This document shows, one piece after another, positions 22,934 through 29,074 of a DNA stretch of 30,454 nt (position 1 is the first letter of the stretch; every line of letters starts with the position of its first letter). Source of the stretch: a virus; IMG/VR virus record IMGVR_UViG_3300037042_001224, positions 1 to 30,454 of that record. One strand, 5' to 3'. Both the position numbers and the translations under genes were made by a program. The notes below the pieces were generated by a model. It saw only the letters and a program-made list of their open reading frames with translations. It made no database searches and was not told the origin of the DNA.

Positions 22934-23332
22934 TTATTTCCTTGTGATAGTGAAAGACGCCCTAGAGGCCGTGGTGGTGATAGCCTCAAGCAGAGGCCCG
23001 GTGATAGATTCGTGCGCCGACTTCCAAGCAGCCTGATTGATTTCGGGCTTCCATCTGAAGAGACTTGAGAGGTGTTCGGTCAGACCGGCTTCCCCTGCGA
23101 GAGTCTGTAGCTTATCAGCATTTACCTTGCGGTCAAGGCGCCCAGAGACCTTTATTTCGTACATCCCGGCAAGCTCGGTCTTGGTGCCCTCCAAGTTCTC
23201 TGGGATGCCCAGGCACTGGATAAGTTGATCCTCAATCTTTCGGCGGCGGTCTGTTGCTGCCTTCTCCTCAATCTTTGCTGCTTCCCACTGGGAGGCCAAA
23301 AATAGAGCGTCGGTTTTGATGAAGATGGTCAT
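22934..23332 (-). CDS. DUF7173-like early protein
   Basis: 132 residues with GGAGGA directly before the ATG, which overlaps the previous stop (ATGA). LASQWEAAKIEEKAATDRRRKIEDQLIQCLGIPENLEGTKTEL resembles a recurring phage family (I recall DUF7173) found next to DUF669 and recombinase genes. The first half is a helical hairpin with several Arg and Glu; the second half (YEIKVSGRLDRKVNADKLQTLA, LFRWKPEINQAAWKS) is mixed alpha/beta. Function unknown; the constant gene neighbourhood suggests a recombination accessory protein. Confidence 0.72.
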   Translation of the reverse strand: MTIFIKTDALFLASQWEAAKIEEKAATDRRRKIEDQLIQCLGIPENLEGTKTELAGMYEIKVSGRLDRKVNADKLQTLAGEAGLTEHLSSLFRWKPEINQAAWKSAHESITGPLLEAITTTASRASFTITRK

Positions 23333-23496
23333 TCCTCCTCCCCCAGTTTTTCCAACTCTTCTTGAAGCGCGGCCAAAGCCCTGAAGTGTTCGCGGTGCCC
23401 TTGCTCTACGTAGTCGTCATCTCCTTCTCTGGGGGAAGGTTTTGACTGCTTAAGGGCACTGATTGCCATTAGCAGGGCTTGTTTTAGTTCGGTCAT
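23329..23496 (-). CDS. Small acidic helical protein
   Basis: 55 residues with AAAGGAG upstream. Both ends overlap neighbours by ATGA, which fixes the frame. LKQALLMAISALKQSKPSPRE is followed by an acidic loop (GDDDYVEQGH) and a helix REHFRALAALQEELEKLGEEE. The charge pattern could mimic DNA or fit a partner protein. Function unknown. It is below common length cutoffs. Confidence 0.7.
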   Translation of the reverse strand: MTELKQALLMAISALKQSKPSPREGDDDYVEQGHREHFRALAALQEELEKLGEEE

Positions 23497-23666
23497 TTCT
23501 CACTCCTTTCTTTGTTCGCAAGTTCACATATCTTTTCAGCAAGCAAATCAGTAGTTTGTTCTCTTCCCTGCCACGTCACGATGCAGATTTCTCCACCATC
23601 ATCAACTATTCGAACATGCATACAACTTGCAATGTTTGATTTGTTTGCCGGTGCCCACTTACTCAT
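23493..23666 (-). CDS. Small hypothetical protein
   Basis: 57 residues, start and stop both in ATGA overlaps. It looks like a small beta sheet plus helix: SCMHVRIVDDGGEICIVTW, then REQTTDLLAEKICELANKERSEK. Two Cys are present without a metal-site pattern. No family recognised. The tight coupling shows it is expressed with its neighbours. Confidence 0.68.
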   Translation of the reverse strand: MSKWAPANKSNIASCMHVRIVDDGGEICIVTWQGREQTTDLLAEKICELANKERSEK

Positions 23667-23896
23667 TCCTTCCCCCTTGCTTTAATTTCGTCAACTATGT
23701 ACTTGACTACATACCAGTCCAAATCCCCGGCGTAGCAGTCTTCTTTATACGCTTCTGCCACTTTTGCACACGCTTCGCGCTCGGCAGCAGCTACTAGGGC
23801 GGCAAAGCGTTCTAGTTCCATGATCACGGCTGGCATTGTCATGTCGAAACCCATTTCGGCTATACGCGCCATGCGGATGATGTCGTCTTTTGTCAT
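23663..23896 (-). CDS. Small helical early protein of a common phage type
   Basis: 77 residues with ATGA overlaps at both ends. MTKDDIIRMARIAEMGFDM, then ELERFAALVAAAEREACAKVAE and DWYVVKYIVDEIKARGK. The ERFAALVAAAEREACAKV block recurs, sometimes as a tail on other proteins, in many phage early genes. No catalytic residues are evident. Probably a helical adaptor; function not known to me. Confidence 0.75.
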   Translation of the reverse strand: MTKDDIIRMARIAEMGFDMTMPAVIMELERFAALVAAAEREACAKVAEAYKEDCYAGDLDWYVVKYIVDEIKARGKE

Positions 23897-24309
23897 TCCT
23901 CACCCCCGATCCCATGTGCTCGCTCGATTGCTCTGGCAAAAATCCGGGCATCAGTCATGCCCCCGATCGCCCATTCTTTGTCGTTCACGCAGCAATATGC
24001 TTCGACCAACTGCTCATCCGTCAGCGGCTTGCGCTGGGGTGGGGCGGTGTAGAGGGGTAGCGCTCGGTGGTCTTGCGTAAAGTCTTTCGGGTTGGCGGTC
24101 ACGAATGCGGATGTGCCGTCTTGTGTGTAGACCATCCACGCCACCGGCTGGTGACTATCTGAACAGTCACTAGGTACTGTTTGAATTGCCAGCGCTGTGC
24201 GAACAACACCCATGGCTTTTTTTAGAAAGTGAGATGGATAAGCGGTTTGTGCTTCTTCAAGCTCCAAAGCCTCCAGCGCCAACTTTGCGGCTTCTCTTAA
24301 TGTCGTCAT
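23893..24309 (-). CDS. Early protein with common phage helical and beta modules
   Basis: 138 residues from the ATG at 24309, which overlaps the Sak4-like stop (ATGA). An N-terminal helix TLREAAKLALEALELEEAQT, a middle beta module QPVAWMVYTQDGTSAFVTANPK, the block ALPLYTAPPQRKPLTDEQLVEAY, and a C-terminal helix DARIFARAIERAHGIGG. The PVAWM..PLYTAPP..KPLTDEQ module is repeated across unrelated phage proteins. No enzymatic motif. It appears to be a mosaic adaptor protein. Confidence 0.75.
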   Translation of the reverse strand: MTTLREAAKLALEALELEEAQTAYPSHFLKKAMGVVRTALAIQTVPSDCSDSHQPVAWMVYTQDGTSAFVTANPKDFTQDHRALPLYTAPPQRKPLTDEQLVEAYCCVNDKEWAIGGMTDARIFARAIERAHGIGGEE

Positions 24310-24983
24310 ACTTCCCCCCCAATCTTTGCAATAACAGCCCCCAGATCCGGCCCTTCCCACGCGCCCAGCTTGCCAGAACGATCCTTGGCTAACCAAGCCC
24401 CATCCCCGTCGCACATCAGGGCACGCTGAGTATTGCCATCCGCGTCGCGCTCAACTCGAAGGGCCAAAACTTCGTCATAAAAATAAGGGAGAGATTGGCC
24501 AGTTTTGTTACCCGGCATGCTAGGGGAATACAGAACTTTGCCCATTTCATCCTGAGTTTTTTCTAACTTAGCTGTCATCAGAACGTGGCGGCCTGGCAGG
24601 TCACGGAATGCCCGGATGACGTCAGCCATCTGTTCCTGCATGCTGCCGTATGCTGCGCGTGGGTCTTTGTTGTGCTTTTTCTCATAGTTCAGCACCACCT
24701 CGGCAATTTCGCTGATCGAGTCAATCGCCACTGACTGGAAGCCTTTAGCTTCATCCGACTTTGTGAGCCACTCGTAAGCCTCTCTGAGAGCATCCATTGA
24801 GCTGATCTCAATGAATGGCACATCGGCACCGGCGATTGAGAGCAAGCCGCCTTCGGCCGATAGCACTACAGGGCTGGGCAGGGTGGGAATAAGGGAAGTT
24901 TTGCCTGCGCCACTTTGTCCGTATACGAGCAATTTCACGCCAGAAGCGGCAAGTGATTTTGTGGATTTGAGGTTAATAGCCAT
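24306..24983 (-). CDS. Sak4-like RecA-family ATPase (AAA_24)
   Basis: 225 residues. Walker A G-Q-S-G-A-G-K-T (22-29) and Walker B VAIDSI (Asp at 88) flank an EGG-containing loop. GRHVLMTAKLEKTQDEMGKVLYSPSMPG and YFYDEVLALRVERDADGNTQRAL follow, the usual phage AAA_24 order. This family equals the Sak4 group: a shortened RecA core that anneals single strands with help from a phage SSB. DUF669, the nuclease and the helicase in the same operon fit. No RecA C-terminal domain is present. The ATG is preceded by AAGAAAAC, a modest ribosome site. Confidence 0.88.
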   Translation of the reverse strand: MAINLKSTKSLAASGVKLLVYGQSGAGKTSLIPTLPSPVVLSAEGGLLSIAGADVPFIEISSMDALREAYEWLTKSDEAKGFQSVAIDSISEIAEVVLNYEKKHNKDPRAAYGSMQEQMADVIRAFRDLPGRHVLMTAKLEKTQDEMGKVLYSPSMPGNKTGQSLPYFYDEVLALRVERDADGNTQRALMCDGDGAWLAKDRSGKLGAWEGPDLGAVIAKIGGEV

Positions 24984-24992
24984 GATGTTTTC

Positions 24993-25100
24993 TTAAAAAG
25001 GCGCCGGGGGCGCGGGTGGTAGGGGTTCCTGGCGGAACGGGGTAGCGGGGGGCCTTGGCAAGGCCACTCCCTTGTATGTGGGGAACGGCCAGTGCTTCAT
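24993..25100 (-). CDS. Proline-rich micro-protein (35 residues)
   Basis: The start overlaps the upstream stop (ATGA at 25097-25100) and the frame fills the gap up to ten bases before the Sak4-like gene. A third of the residues are Pro: MKHWPFPTYKGVALPRPP, then TPFRQEPLPPAPPAPF. No folded domain expected. It may act as a short linear motif or as a leader whose translation couples the two neighbours. No sizeable space would remain unexplained if it is real, but codon bias alone could create a Pro-rich frame here. Confidence 0.5.
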   Translation of the reverse strand: MKHWPFPTYKGVALPRPPATPFRQEPLPPAPPAPF

Positions 25101-25375
25101 TTAGACGTAGTCTTCACAGAGTAAACCGCCGTTATTTTGGTGTGGACTGCTACCACATCGGACCCGATGCCCTGGGAGGCGCATAGGGCCTTCCAGTCCG
25201 TTACGGACCGGTTTGACTCAACAACCGTGGATCTGAACAGCACGCCATCGTGCACTCCGCCAGCTTCGCGCATGGCGGCCTTGATGGTCTCGGCTTTTGC
25301 ATCAAGGATAGAAATCTCAGCCAACAGAGCACCCAATTGATCGGCTTGGGTCAGTTGCAGGTCATTGTTTTTCAT
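25097..25375 (-). CDS. First gene of leftward operon; small helical protein
   Basis: 92 residues from the ATG at 25375, chosen because GGAGATAGAC precedes it; a GTG at 25396 lies inside the untranslated leader. Helical first half (QLTQADQLGALLAEISILDAKAETIKAAMREAGG), then LFRSTVVESNRSVTDWKALC and VVAVHTKITAVYSVKT. I recall this layout as a frequent uncharacterised phage early protein. It is the first product of the strong promoter at 25427-25455, so it should be abundant early. Confidence 0.75.
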   Translation of the reverse strand: MKNNDLQLTQADQLGALLAEISILDAKAETIKAAMREAGGVHDGVLFRSTVVESNRSVTDWKALCASQGIGSDVVAVHTKITAVYSVKTTSK

Positions 25376-25426
25376 GTCTATCTCCGTATGTCGCACCGTC
25401 AGGGGATCTGTTCGTGCGATGGGTGT

Positions 25427-25455
25427 ACTTTACGGGGTGTTTGTTAATTTGTCAA
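25427..25455 (-). promoter_or_regulatory. Strong sigma70 promoter of leftward early operon
   Basis: On the minus strand TTGACA (25455-25450), a 17-base spacer and TAAAGT (25432-25427), about 50 bases ahead of the 92-residue gene. The whole -35 and spacer lie inside a long inverted repeat (next entry), so it is likely repressible. Confidence 0.82.
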
Positions 25456-25462
25456 CACCCCG
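25433..25462. promoter_or_regulatory. Operator candidate O1: 9-bp inverted repeat over promoter
   Basis: CGGGGTGTT and AACACCCCG are perfect inverted arms with 12 bases between. Together they cover the -35 and spacer of the leftward promoter. The right half, TGTCAACACCCC, recurs exactly at 25733-25744 in the divergent promoter region, so one repressor could bind both places. Confidence 0.65.
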
Positions 25463-25468
25463 CGCGCA

Positions 25469-25654
25469 TTAAAATGCTACATCATCAATTTTGCAATGCA
25501 CCCAGTCTCTGGCCCACTCTAGTGCGTCTAGCATGCAGTCGCAGGTACCGATCAGGGTAGAGCGGGCGGGGTAGTCTGATGACCAGATCAGAACGTAATC
25601 GCCCACCGTCGAGGCGTACACTTTATAGAAGCCTTCTTGATAAATCAGTTCCAT
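25469..25654 (-). CDS. Small immediate-early hypothetical protein
   Basis: 61 residues with GGAGACAGC before the ATG and its own divergent promoter (25709-25738). MELIYQEGFYKVYASTVGDYVLIWSSDYP is a beta-rich start; ALEWARDWVHCKIDDVAF is a helix. No motif recognised. It is the first leftward gene after the control region and precedes the operator-covered second promoter, a place often used by early regulators or anti-host factors. Function unknown. Confidence 0.7.
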   Translation of the reverse strand: MELIYQEGFYKVYASTVGDYVLIWSSDYPARSTLIGTCDCMLDALEWARDWVHCKIDDVAF

Positions 25655-25703
25655 TTTGCTGTCTCCGTTTGGCTGCTTCGTCGGGGAATCCGTTCAAGCA
25701 GTG

Positions 25704-25733
25704 TTGACACTATAGTTCAGTCGGGCGTATCAT
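25704..25733 (+). promoter_or_regulatory. Rightward divergent promoter
   Basis: TTGACA (25704-25709), an 18-base spacer, TATCAT (25728-25733). It faces the HTH gene and the Prim-Pol operon. Its -10 touches the -35 of the leftward promoter, so only one polymerase can bind at a time. Confidence 0.7.
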
Positions 25734-25738
25734 GTCAA
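25709..25738 (-). promoter_or_regulatory. Leftward divergent promoter
   Basis: On the minus strand TTGACA (25738-25733), an 18-base spacer, TATAGT (25714-25709), facing the 61-residue gene. It occupies almost the same DNA as the rightward promoter, in the opposite direction, and probably starts near 25701. Confidence 0.75.
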
Positions 25739-25767
25739 CACCCCAACGCAACTTTTTTAACAACAAC

Positions 25768-25956
25768 ATGCTTACACTTGAATTGATACGCGCACAGCTT
25801 CAGGATCGGCGTCTGACTGTCATTTCTGAGAAGACTGGCCTGCATCCGAACACTCTGAGGGACATTCGCAACAATGCTGATTGCAATCCGTCTCACCGGG
25901 TGTTGGCGGCGCTGAGTGACTATTTGACAAATAGCGCAAAAGCAGTGCTTTCCTGA
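25768..25956 (+). CDS. Cro-like helix-turn-helix regulator
   Basis: 62 residues from the ATG at 25768. An ATG at 25732 would add 12 residues but lies inside the promoter -10 box and cannot be in the promoter's own transcript. LTLELIRAQLQDRRLTVISEKTGLHPNTLRDIRNN is a helix-turn-helix with the turn in SEKTGLHPN, and SHRVLAALSDYLTN is the last helix, as in small phage XRE/Cro proteins. No Shine-Dalgarno is visible, suggesting weak translation. Placed at the divergent promoters, it is the natural candidate for binding the TGTCAACAC boxes and switching between leftward and rightward genes. Confidence 0.82.
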   Translation: MLTLELIRAQLQDRRLTVISEKTGLHPNTLRDIRNNADCNPSHRVLAALSDYLTNSAKAVLS

Positions 25957-26012
25957 TTGCGTTGTCTCTCTTATCCTGTTAAGGTTTGTATGCCAACCAG
26001 TTAACGTGTGCC

Positions 26013-26100
26013 CCTAGGTGGGGGCTGGGACCCGTACACGCGGGTGAGGTTGGCGCTTCGCCCAGCCTCCACCTAGGTGCTGAATTCAGAAAGCGCCAAC
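26013..26100 (+). promoter_or_regulatory. Structured leader RNA with predicted pseudoknot
   Basis: Stem 1: CCTAGGTGGGGGCTGGG (26013-26029) pairs with CCCAGCCTCCACCTAGG (26061-26077), 17 pairs with one G-U. Its loop holds a small hairpin ACCCG/CGGGT (26030-26034 with 26041-26045) and GTTGGCGCTT (26049-26058). The latter is exactly complementary to AAGCGCCAAC (26091-26100), outside stem 1 and touching the ATG at 26102. Pairing both makes an H-type pseudoknot that would cover the start site. No Shine-Dalgarno is visible there. It may be a cis-regulatory RNA or a binding site for a phage protein. Confidence 0.65.
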
Positions 26101-26101
26101 C

Positions 26102-26320
26102 ATGTCCGTATCAATTATTCCTGCCGCTCCAGGCACTTTTGCAATTTGTCAACGGAGCCACCACGACACCAGAGAGCGATCTCCTGAGCTTGTCATTGCT
26201 TGGCAAATTTATAGCGATCACGACCAAGAAGATTTGGGCGCTTTGTCGGTAACTCCGATTGGCGTGGATGGTCGAATTTGCAATTTAATTCGCGTTGTTC
26301 AAGGAGGATCAAATGGGTGA
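26102..26320 (+). CDS. Small hypothetical protein upstream of primase
   Basis: 72 residues; MSVSIIPAAPGTFAICQ is a start I recall from small phage proteins that precede replication genes. The rest is beta-rich (SPELVIAWQIYSDHDQE, LSVTPIGVDGRICNLIRVVQGG). It ends inside the first codons of the primase gene (8-base overlap), and its last codons contain the primase's AAGGAGG site, so primase translation is probably coupled to it. The start lies at the edge of the predicted pseudoknot. Function unknown. Confidence 0.7.
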   Translation: MSVSIIPAAPGTFAICQRSHHDTRERSPELVIAWQIYSDHDQEDLGALSVTPIGVDGRICNLIRVVQGGSNG

Positions 26321-28214
26321 TCCATCCAAAAAGCTTGAAGCGGCTCTCACATATGCTTCGTGGGGCTGGAAAGTTCTTCCGGTTGTCCCCAACGGCAAAG
26401 TTCCAGCGACAGCGCACGGCGTACACGACGCGACGGACGATCCGGACCAGATCCGGGCGTGGTTCACATCAAACCCAGACTTAAACATTGGCGTAGCGGC
26501 AGGACAGGCCTCCGGTCTTGTTGTGTACGACATTGACCCGCGCAACGGTGGCCAAGACAGTTGGGACGAGTGGACAGCAAAGCACGGCCAACTGCCCGAC
26601 GGGATCACAGCCTTAACAGCAGGCGGTGGCTATCACTATCTTGCTGCGTACCAAGACGGCATAAAGTCTTGCAAGCTGCTGGACGGCGTGGACTTGCTTT
26701 CAAATGGACGGTACTTTGTAGCGTACCCGTCTGAAATTGAAGGCAAGACGTATCAATGGGAGGCATCAAGCGACCCGTTCGACGGCGTGGGGCCAGTCAG
26801 CATTCCGCCGGAATGGCTTGCATCAATGATGCCGACTAGGAAAGAGCGAACAGCCTCGAATGATTCGTCAATCATCAAGGGCAATCGCAACTCGGGCCTG
26901 ACCAGCCTAGCTGGTGCAATGCGTTCTTATGGTATGAGTGAAGCTGAAATCTTGGCAGCTCTTAGCGTAGCGAATGAGACTCGCTGTGAGATCCCATTGC
27001 CCAGCTCGGAAATCCGGCAGATTGCTCGGTCGGTCTCTCGGTACGAGCCAAACAGCGACGTTGCCAGCTCGGTTGCGTTAGGGTCAGAAGCCGCTGAATC
27101 TTTGCTTGAGAATTTGGATGCAAAATCACCCGCCGAAGATTGGCTAGTCCCTGCTGACGACTACTGCGCCCAACCAGCCCCAATCTCATGGCTAGTGAAG
27201 CGCTGGGTACAGGATCAGGCCCTAGTAATGGTTCACGGGCCCAGCGGCGGCGGAAAGACTTTTGTTGTTTTAGACTGGTGCCTGCGCATAGCCAGCAGCA
27301 CCCCCGAATGGGCAGCTCAAAAGGTGAAGCCCGGCAAGGTTGTTTATCTAGCAGGCGAAGGCCACCACGGCCTGCGCAGTCGCATAGCCGCCTGGAAGCA
27401 TCACCACCAGGCCGGCCCCCTTCAGATGTGGCTAAGCAAGGCAGGGTGCGACCTGAATACGACCGATGGCTACAGAAAAGTAGCCGACTCAATCAAGGCA
27501 ATTCAAATCCTACCCAGCGTCATCGTCATTGACACCCTCCATCGTTTCCTTCTCGGAGACGAAAACAGCGCCCAGGATGCCAAGACAATGCTAGATGCCT
27601 GCGCCAACCTGATGCGCGAGTTCGACTGCACAGTCATCCTCGTTCACCACACGGGTGTTTCAGACGAAGCCCAGCACCGAGCCCGAGGCAGCTCAGCATG
27701 GAAAGGCGCCTTAGATATTGAAATCAGCATCGTCCCAGCAAAAGAAAAAGCGCCCATGCAGATCGTCCAACGGAAAAGCAAAGATGCAGAACTGGCTACA
27801 ACTATCCACGCCATGCTGCATCAAGTTGAGATCCCAGGGTGGATGGATGAAGACGGCCAACCAATTACCAGCGCCATAGTTGATTTGGTTGATGCCCCAG
27901 TTAATGAGTCAATCAAAGATGACAAATTAAGCAGGCATAGAAAGTTATTTGAGAATGCTTGGGCTGCAACTGGGTCAGAGGAAAGGGGTGGCAAACCATA
28001 TATGAGTAGATCAGGGTTTATGCAATACCTTGTTGATAAACTTGAATTAACCGAAGCATCGGCAGCGGTCTACACTAAGCCATCGGCCAAAGGCAAGCCA
28101 ATTTCTGAGCTGCTCTTAGGCAAAACCATTGACCATTTCGAGCATGGCTGGATTGTGGTGGACATCGTACAGGGGGACTCTATGTTGCTTTCGGCTTCAA
28201 AAAGGAGAAGGTAA
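26313..28214 (+). CDS. Primase-polymerase / RepA-type helicase fusion
   Basis: 633 residues from the ATG at 26313 (AAGGAGG five bases upstream). Residues about 1-170 are a Prim-Pol domain: GWKVLPVVPNGKVP, catalytic D73-x-D75 in YDIDPRNGG, GGGYHY (His108) and GRYFVAYPSEIEG. Residues about 185-245 (GNRNSGLTSLAGAMRSYGMSEAEI, SSEIRQIARSV) form a primase C-terminal linker domain. From about 290 is a RecA-fold helicase of the AAA_25/RepA type: Walker A GPSGGGKT (309-316), YLAGEG, Walker B SVIVIDTLHR, ILVHHTG and RGSSAWKGALD. The last 110 residues are probably an interaction domain. One protein could prime, extend and unwind at the origin. Confidence 0.93.
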   Translation: MGDPSKKLEAALTYASWGWKVLPVVPNGKVPATAHGVHDATDDPDQIRAWFTSNPDLNIGVAAGQASGLVVYDIDPRNGGQDSWDEWTAKHGQLPDGITALTAGGGYHYLAAYQDGIKSCKLLDGVDLLSNGRYFVAYPSEIEGKTYQWEASSDPFDGVGPVSIPPEWLASMMPTRKERTASNDSSIIKGNRNSGLTSLAGAMRSYGMSEAEILAALSVANETRCEIPLPSSEIRQIARSVSRYEPNSDVASSVALGSEAAESLLENLDAKSPAEDWLVPADDYCAQPAPISWLVKRWVQDQALVMVHGPSGGGKTFVVLDWCLRIASSTPEWAAQKVKPGKVVYLAGEGHHGLRSRIAAWKHHHQAGPLQMWLSKAGCDLNTTDGYRKVADSIKAIQILPSVIVIDTLHRFLLGDENSAQDAKTMLDACANLMREFDCTVILVHHTGVSDEAQHRARGSSAWKGALDIEISIVPAKEKAPMQIVQRKSKDAELATTIHAMLHQVEIPGWMDEDGQPITSAIVDLVDAPVNESIKDDKLSRHRKLFENAWAATGSEERGGKPYMSRSGFMQYLVDKLELTEASAAVYTKPSAKGKPISELLLGKTIDHFEHGWIVVDIVQGDSMLLSASKRRR

Positions 28215-28217
28215 CAA

Positions 28218-28320
28218 GGGAACTTTTAGGGAACTGTTCCGTTGTTCCCTTTTGTGACAAAACTAACAATTAGGGGAACGGAACGGAACTACTACCTTAA
28301 GGTAGTTCCCGTAGTTCCCC
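28218..28320. repeat. GGAAC/GTTCC repeat cluster with central palindrome
   Basis: Nine GGAAC or GTTCC pentamers within about 100 bases: GGAAC at 28219, 28230, 28275, 28280 and 28285; GTTCC at 28236, 28244, 28305 and 28314. Three GGAAC stand in tandem at 28275-28289. The 16-bp perfect palindrome ACTACCTTAAGGTAGT (28291-28306) lies in the middle of an imperfect inverted repeat (GGGGAAC...GTTCCCC). Iteron-like order directly after the replicase gene suggests a replication origin or a repressor site; a terminator is unlikely because no T-run follows. Confidence 0.68.
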
Positions 28321-28373
28321 TGTTTGTGGAGCGGTTCGTTACCGATTGATTAACTAAGTTAGGAGGCACTAAC

Positions 28374-28853
28374 ATGGATGATGGGATTGAAACATCGGGA
28401 CAAGAAAGTTCAAGAAGGGGTGGTGCGAGGCCGGGAGCGGGTCAGCCTCCGCTTTGTCCGACTGACGAAGAGCGCGAGATGGTCGAGAAGCTTTCGGGCT
28501 TTGGCTTGCAGCAAGAGAGCATCGCTGCGATGGTGCGCGATGGTATTCACGTTGATACCTTGCGCACCCATTTCAAAAGAGAATTGGAATTAGGTCGGGC
28601 CAAGGCGCATGGGAAAATAGGTAAGACTCTATTCGATAAGGCGATGGCTGGCGATACTGGCAGTCTTATATGGTGGACTAAAACCCAAATGAGATGGGCA
28701 GAAACTCAAAAGCATGAAATAGTACACACGGGTATTAGTATTAATGATGCGCTTGAGGCTGCCAAGGCTCGGCTGATTGCTGGCGACGTGATCGATGCGA
28801 CGATCGTAGAGCCTCGCAAGCTCGAAGACGGGTCAGGGCAGGGGGAGACGTAA
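28374..28853 (+). CDS. terS: Terminase small subunit
   Basis: 159 residues with a perfect AGGAGG seven bases before the ATG. The N-terminus GGARPGAGQPPL is a frequent start of small terminases. A helix-turn-helix follows (EREMVEKLSGFGLQQESIAAMVRDGIHVDTLRTHFKREL), then a helical assembly region FDKAMAGDTGSLIWWTKTQMRWAE that occurs in many TerS proteins. The tail is acidic. It recognises the packaging site and recruits TerL. TerL does not follow directly: about 1.5 kb of minus-strand genes lie between the two. Confidence 0.85.
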   Translation: MDDGIETSGQESSRRGGARPGAGQPPLCPTDEEREMVEKLSGFGLQQESIAAMVRDGIHVDTLRTHFKRELELGRAKAHGKIGKTLFDKAMAGDTGSLIWWTKTQMRWAETQKHEIVHTGISINDALEAAKARLIAGDVIDATIVEPRKLEDGSGQGET

Positions 28854-28854
28854 A

Positions 28855-28876
28855 AAAAGGCCCCTGGGGGCCTTTT
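28855..28876. terminator. Bidirectional terminator between convergent genes
   Basis: AAAAGGCCCC-TG-GGGGCCTTTT is a perfect 10-bp inverted repeat with A-run and T-run on either side, right after terS and before the minus-strand cassette end. It should stop transcription from both directions. Confidence 0.8.
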
Positions 28877-28891
28877 GGTGAGTCTGGTGGG

Positions 28892-29074
28892 TCATTTTGA
28901 GTTGGCGCTGTATCTGTCGAGCAGCACCCAGGCCTTGAAGACCTTGTGTTGATCGACGTTCGGCATCGAGCCGATCTCGCGTGCCAGGGCGAGCAGAGCT
29001 GCCATCGCTTGGGTGTAGGTTGGCAGGTTGGCCTCGGCCAGCAGGCGATCGGCCTCGAGGATGGTGGGGTTCAT
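28892..29074 (-). CDS. Small helical protein, last gene of antisense cassette
   Basis: 60 residues from the ATG at 29074, which overlaps the zinc-ribbon stop (ATGA). All helical: MNPTILEADRLLAEANLPTY, QAMAALLALAREIGSMPNVDQHKVFKAWVLLDRYSA. No motif recognised. It ends 15 bases before the shared terminator. Function unknown. Confidence 0.7.
   Translation of the reverse strand: MNPTILEADRLLAEANLPTYTQAMAALLALAREIGSMPNVDQHKVFKAWVLLDRYSANSK

Larger units (their letters stand above)
25701..25744. promoter_or_regulatory. Operator candidates O2/O3: inverted GTGTTGACA boxes
   Basis: GTGTTGACA (25701-25709) and TGTCAACAC (25733-25741) are perfect inverted copies 23 bases apart, each holding the -35 of one divergent promoter. 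The second is extended to TGTCAACACCCC (25733-25744), the same 12-mer as in O1. The spacing places both boxes near the same DNA face for about three turns, fitting a dimeric repressor. Confidence 0.62.

Noticed and set aside
25986-26252. 88-residue + strand frame through the structured leader
   Set aside because: It crosses both arms of the inverted repeat, lacks a ribosome site and conflicts with the better supported 26102 gene.
27188-27532. 114-residue + frame and 176-residue minus frame inside the replicase helicase domain
   Set aside because: Arg/Ser/Pro-rich shadows of a gene with clear Walker motifs.
28218-28320. Terminator after the Prim-Pol gene
   Set aside because: The inverted repeats are long but not followed by a T-run, and the pentamer repetition points to protein binding.
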